From: Bacillota bacterium
GTDB lineage: Bacteria; Bacillota; Clostridia; Lachnospirales; Lachnospiraceae
Direction: 5' to 3'
DNA: 64,000 nucleotides
NCBI GenBank assembly: GCA_023386315.1
Contig: JAEWJZ010000030.1
Location: 62,001-126,000, forward strand
The translations under genes were made by a program, and so were the position numbers. Position 1 is the stretch's first letter; each line of letters begins with the position of its first letter. Below are positions 63,917 to 64,000 of the stretch, one piece after another. The notes under the pieces were generated by a model. That model had not been told where the DNA came from. It saw only the letters and a list, made by a program, of their open reading frames with translations, and searched no databases.

Positions 63917-64000
63917 ATGGGTGATAAAAAATCAGATAGTCTTCATTGCCCCTGCTGCAAACGGCATTGTCCGCTCGCTGATCTTCACTGCAGCAAAGGA
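63917..64000 (+). CDS. N-terminal fragment of a Cys-rich protein, cut by the window edge
   Basis: Twenty-eight codons are visible from an ATG that follows TAGGAGGAAA. The fragment has the metal-site-like pattern HCPCCKRHCPLADLHC (five Cys, three His in 16 residues), then SKG at the edge. Similar Cys-rich N-termini precede winged-helix (MarR-type) domains in some Clostridia, and the strong promoter with an overlapping operator would fit an autoregulated regulator. This is an inference; the domain is outside the window. Confidence 0.5.
   Translation, partial: MGDKKSDSLHCPCCKRHCPLADLHCSKG

Noticed and set aside
1..64000. CRISPR arrays, tRNA or rRNA genes, complete insertion sequences
   Set aside because: I saw no regularly spaced repeats, no tRNA-like cloverleaf, no rRNA stretch and no transposase gene in the window; this is by eye and not a program search.

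Overview
The window looks like a chromosome segment of a Lachnospiraceae member (Clostridium cluster XIVa, Lacrimispora/Enterocloster-like). The reasons are the era-recO neighbourhood with a one-chain bacterial glycyl-tRNA synthetase, an 874-residue pyruvate phosphate dikinase of the Clostridium symbiosum type, abundant YesMN/LacI-controlled sugar import modules, AGGAGG ribosome sites and frequent ATG/TTG/GTG starts. This assignment is inferred from gene content, not from a marker search.

Layout. 1-9.6 kb is conserved housekeeping: a tRNA wobble-uridine modification pair (trmR, trhP), a YdcF protein, an M16C peptidase, era, recO, a lipoprotein and glyQS. 9.6-19.7 kb holds a cupin, a nucleoside ABC importer read leftward (bmpA-nupOPQ), a MATE exporter and ppdK. 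A strong hairpin closes ppdK, and the sequence then turns visibly AT-rich.

19.75-31.2 kb is a class I lanthipeptide locus next to a broken alpha/beta hydrolase. The rightward arm is lanA (57 codons), lanB, lanT and lanC. The leftward arm is lanF-lanE-lanG-lanR-lanK, giving self-protection and a two-component regulator. The precursor has a nisin-like ring A/B segment (Ser-x3-Cys-Thr-Pro-Gly-Cys) fused to an unfamiliar Cys-rich tail. No leader protease is present. A 21-bp-spaced direct repeat lies just upstream of the lanA -10 box.

31.4-39.5 kb is a signalling and secretion patch: small accessory genes, a TcdR/UviA-like sigma factor followed by a TcdE-type holin, then a complete Agr quorum-sensing system. 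agrA-agrC-agrB read leftward; a 46-codon agrD and a diverged short cis-prenyltransferase read rightward. A sigma-holin pair beside Agr resembles toxin or bacteriocin release modules, but no toxin gene is visible.

39.5-64 kb contains three carbohydrate or carboxylate modules: (i) YesM/YesN plus an anchored binding protein, a CUT1 ABC importer and a GH38 alpha-mannosidase; (ii) a LacI regulator, a TRAP transporter and an esterase-like hydrolase, with matching palindromic operators before the regulator and before the transporter; (iii) a LacI regulator, a CUT1 importer and two GH13 alpha-glucosidases. Between the last regulator and importer lies a solitary domain V-domain VI end of a group II intron with an altered catalytic triad. 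The window ends inside a Cys-rich gene that has a consensus promoter and a palindromic operator.
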